A stretch of 6,149 nucleotides of DNA from Flavobacteriales bacterium. Its GTDB lineage: Bacteria > Bacteroidota > Bacteroidia > Flavobacteriales_D > Sanyastnellaceae. The position numbers and the translations under genes are program-made. The notes beneath the pieces were generated by a model. That model saw nothing but the letters and a program-made list of their open reading frames with translations. It did no database searches and had not been told where the DNA came from. Where the stretch lies: assembly GCA_947464885.1 (NCBI GenBank), contig CANHYZ010000134.1:1-6149 (forward strand). Direction: 5' to 3'. Positions 5,581 to 6,149 of this stretch are shown in pieces (position 1 is the first letter of the stretch; every line of letters begins with the position of its first letter).

Positions 5581-6149
5581 CTACTTCGTCAATTTGAGAA
5601 AGGCAGGAAGATGATCCGAGTATCCGCCCTTGTAGGCGTCGCCCGCATAAGATCTGCTCGGACGCGCTACGCCTTCCTTATCCCGGAAAAGTAATTTCTC
5701 CTCGCGAAGCACGCCCGCAGAGGATGCATCAACATGCCAGCCCGAAGACTGCATCAATCCCACCGAGGTAATCATTTGATCCAAAGCCCCCCATTCTCCC
5801 TTGTAGAAATAGGAGCCGTTGCCTCCTGCATGCATCGCATACATTTGGTTATACAGTGTTGACGTTGGTTGTTCCTTTGCACCGAGCACTTCATAGACGC
5901 TTTTATCGTTGGGGTGATCATTCAAGTCGCCCATAATGACAATCTTCGCCTTGGCGTTTTCCGCAAGCACTGCATCCACTTTTGTCTTAAGCAACGTAGC
6001 TACGGCGATACGGTTTGGCTCGCTTTCCATCTGACCACCGCTGCGGCTAGGCCAATGATTGACGAAAAAGTGAACGGTTTCATTTCCCAATTCACCCTGC
6101 GCATGGAGAATATCACGTGTATTGGGGTCCTTAGGGTCGGGCAACGCGA
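5581..6149 (-). CDS. Endonuclease/exonuclease/phosphatase-family protein (C-terminal part, cut by window edge)
   Basis: The frame is open to the right edge on the minus strand and ends at TAG 5583-5581, giving 188 visible C-terminal residues; the N-terminal part lies outside. The family is the DNase I-like metal-dependent phosphoesterase fold. Visible active-site motifs in order are VHFFVNHWPSRSGG (His at 6055-6057), IVIMGDLNDHPND (catalytic Asp and Asn of GDxN, near 5920-5930), GEWGALDQMITS, and the terminal GGYSDHLPAF (Asp-His pair near 5611-5616). This set (NHWPSR, GDxND, DQ, SDH) is typical of Bacteroidota nucleases that hydrolyse phosphodiester bonds in nucleic acids, often secreted, but export cannot be judged without the N-terminus. 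The TTG at 6142-6144 is not a credible start, since the frame runs on and the fold needs about 100 more residues. It converges on the dodecin-H1 gene and shares its terminator region. Confidence 0.9.
   Translation of the reverse strand, partial: ALPDPKDPNTRDILHAQGELGNETVHFFVNHWPSRSGGQMESEPNRIAVATLLKTKVDAVLAENAKAKIVIMGDLNDHPNDKSVYEVLGAKEQPTSTLYNQMYAMHAGGNGSYFYKGEWGALDQMITSVGLMQSSGWHVDASSAGVLREEKLLFRDKEGVARPSRSYAGDAYKGGYSDHLPAFLKLTK

Noticed and set aside
6142..6144. TTG as the start of the minus-strand nuclease
   Set aside because: The frame remains open to the window edge and the N-terminal part of the fold is missing, so the gene simply continues outside.

Overview
The window looks like a piece of a Bacteroidota chromosome, probably a flavobacterium-like lineage. 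The evidence is the absence of Shine-Dalgarno sequences before the genes, two matches to the Bacteroidota -7 promoter element TAnnTTTG, and proteins of types common in that phylum: a DUF2279 protein, a short dodecin, a lysine/alanine/proline-rich H1-like tail, and an NHWPSR-type endonuclease. Base composition is moderate and all but one gene lie on the + strand. The genus cannot be told from the sequence.

Layout. Positions 2-163 hold the 3' end of an unrecognised gene, with a terminator-like hairpin inside it. An 88-base gap follows, carrying a palindrome and a -7 element. Next comes a two-gene unit: a GNAT acetyltransferase (252-749) and the cell-wall lytic transglycosylase MltG (746-1759), joined by an ATGA stop/start overlap. 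After a 51-base gap with a well-formed promoter comes a membrane-bound hybrid histidine kinase (1811-4006) with two receiver domains, the second degenerate. It is followed almost without a gap by a secreted or periplasmic DUF2279 protein with no near-N-terminal ATG (about 4009-4947). Thirty-six bases later comes a dodecin domain fused in frame to a long H1-like basic tail (4984-5502). A strong intrinsic terminator (5522-5552) closes this side. Converging on it from the minus strand is the 3' part of an endonuclease/exonuclease/phosphatase-family protein (5581 to the right edge).

How they may work together. GNAT and MltG are very probably translated from one mRNA. MltG cuts nascent glycan strands, and the role of the acetyltransferase is unknown. 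The kinase, DUF2279 and dodecin-H1 genes have no terminator between them and could form one transcript ending at 5552, but this is inferred only from spacing and strand. The most unusual object is the dodecin-H1 fusion. Dodecins form hollow dodecamers, so this protein would be predicted to be a particle carrying twelve flexible, strongly positive tails that could bind DNA or RNA. Its dodecin domain also lacks the aromatic and glutamine residues that hold flavin in classical members.
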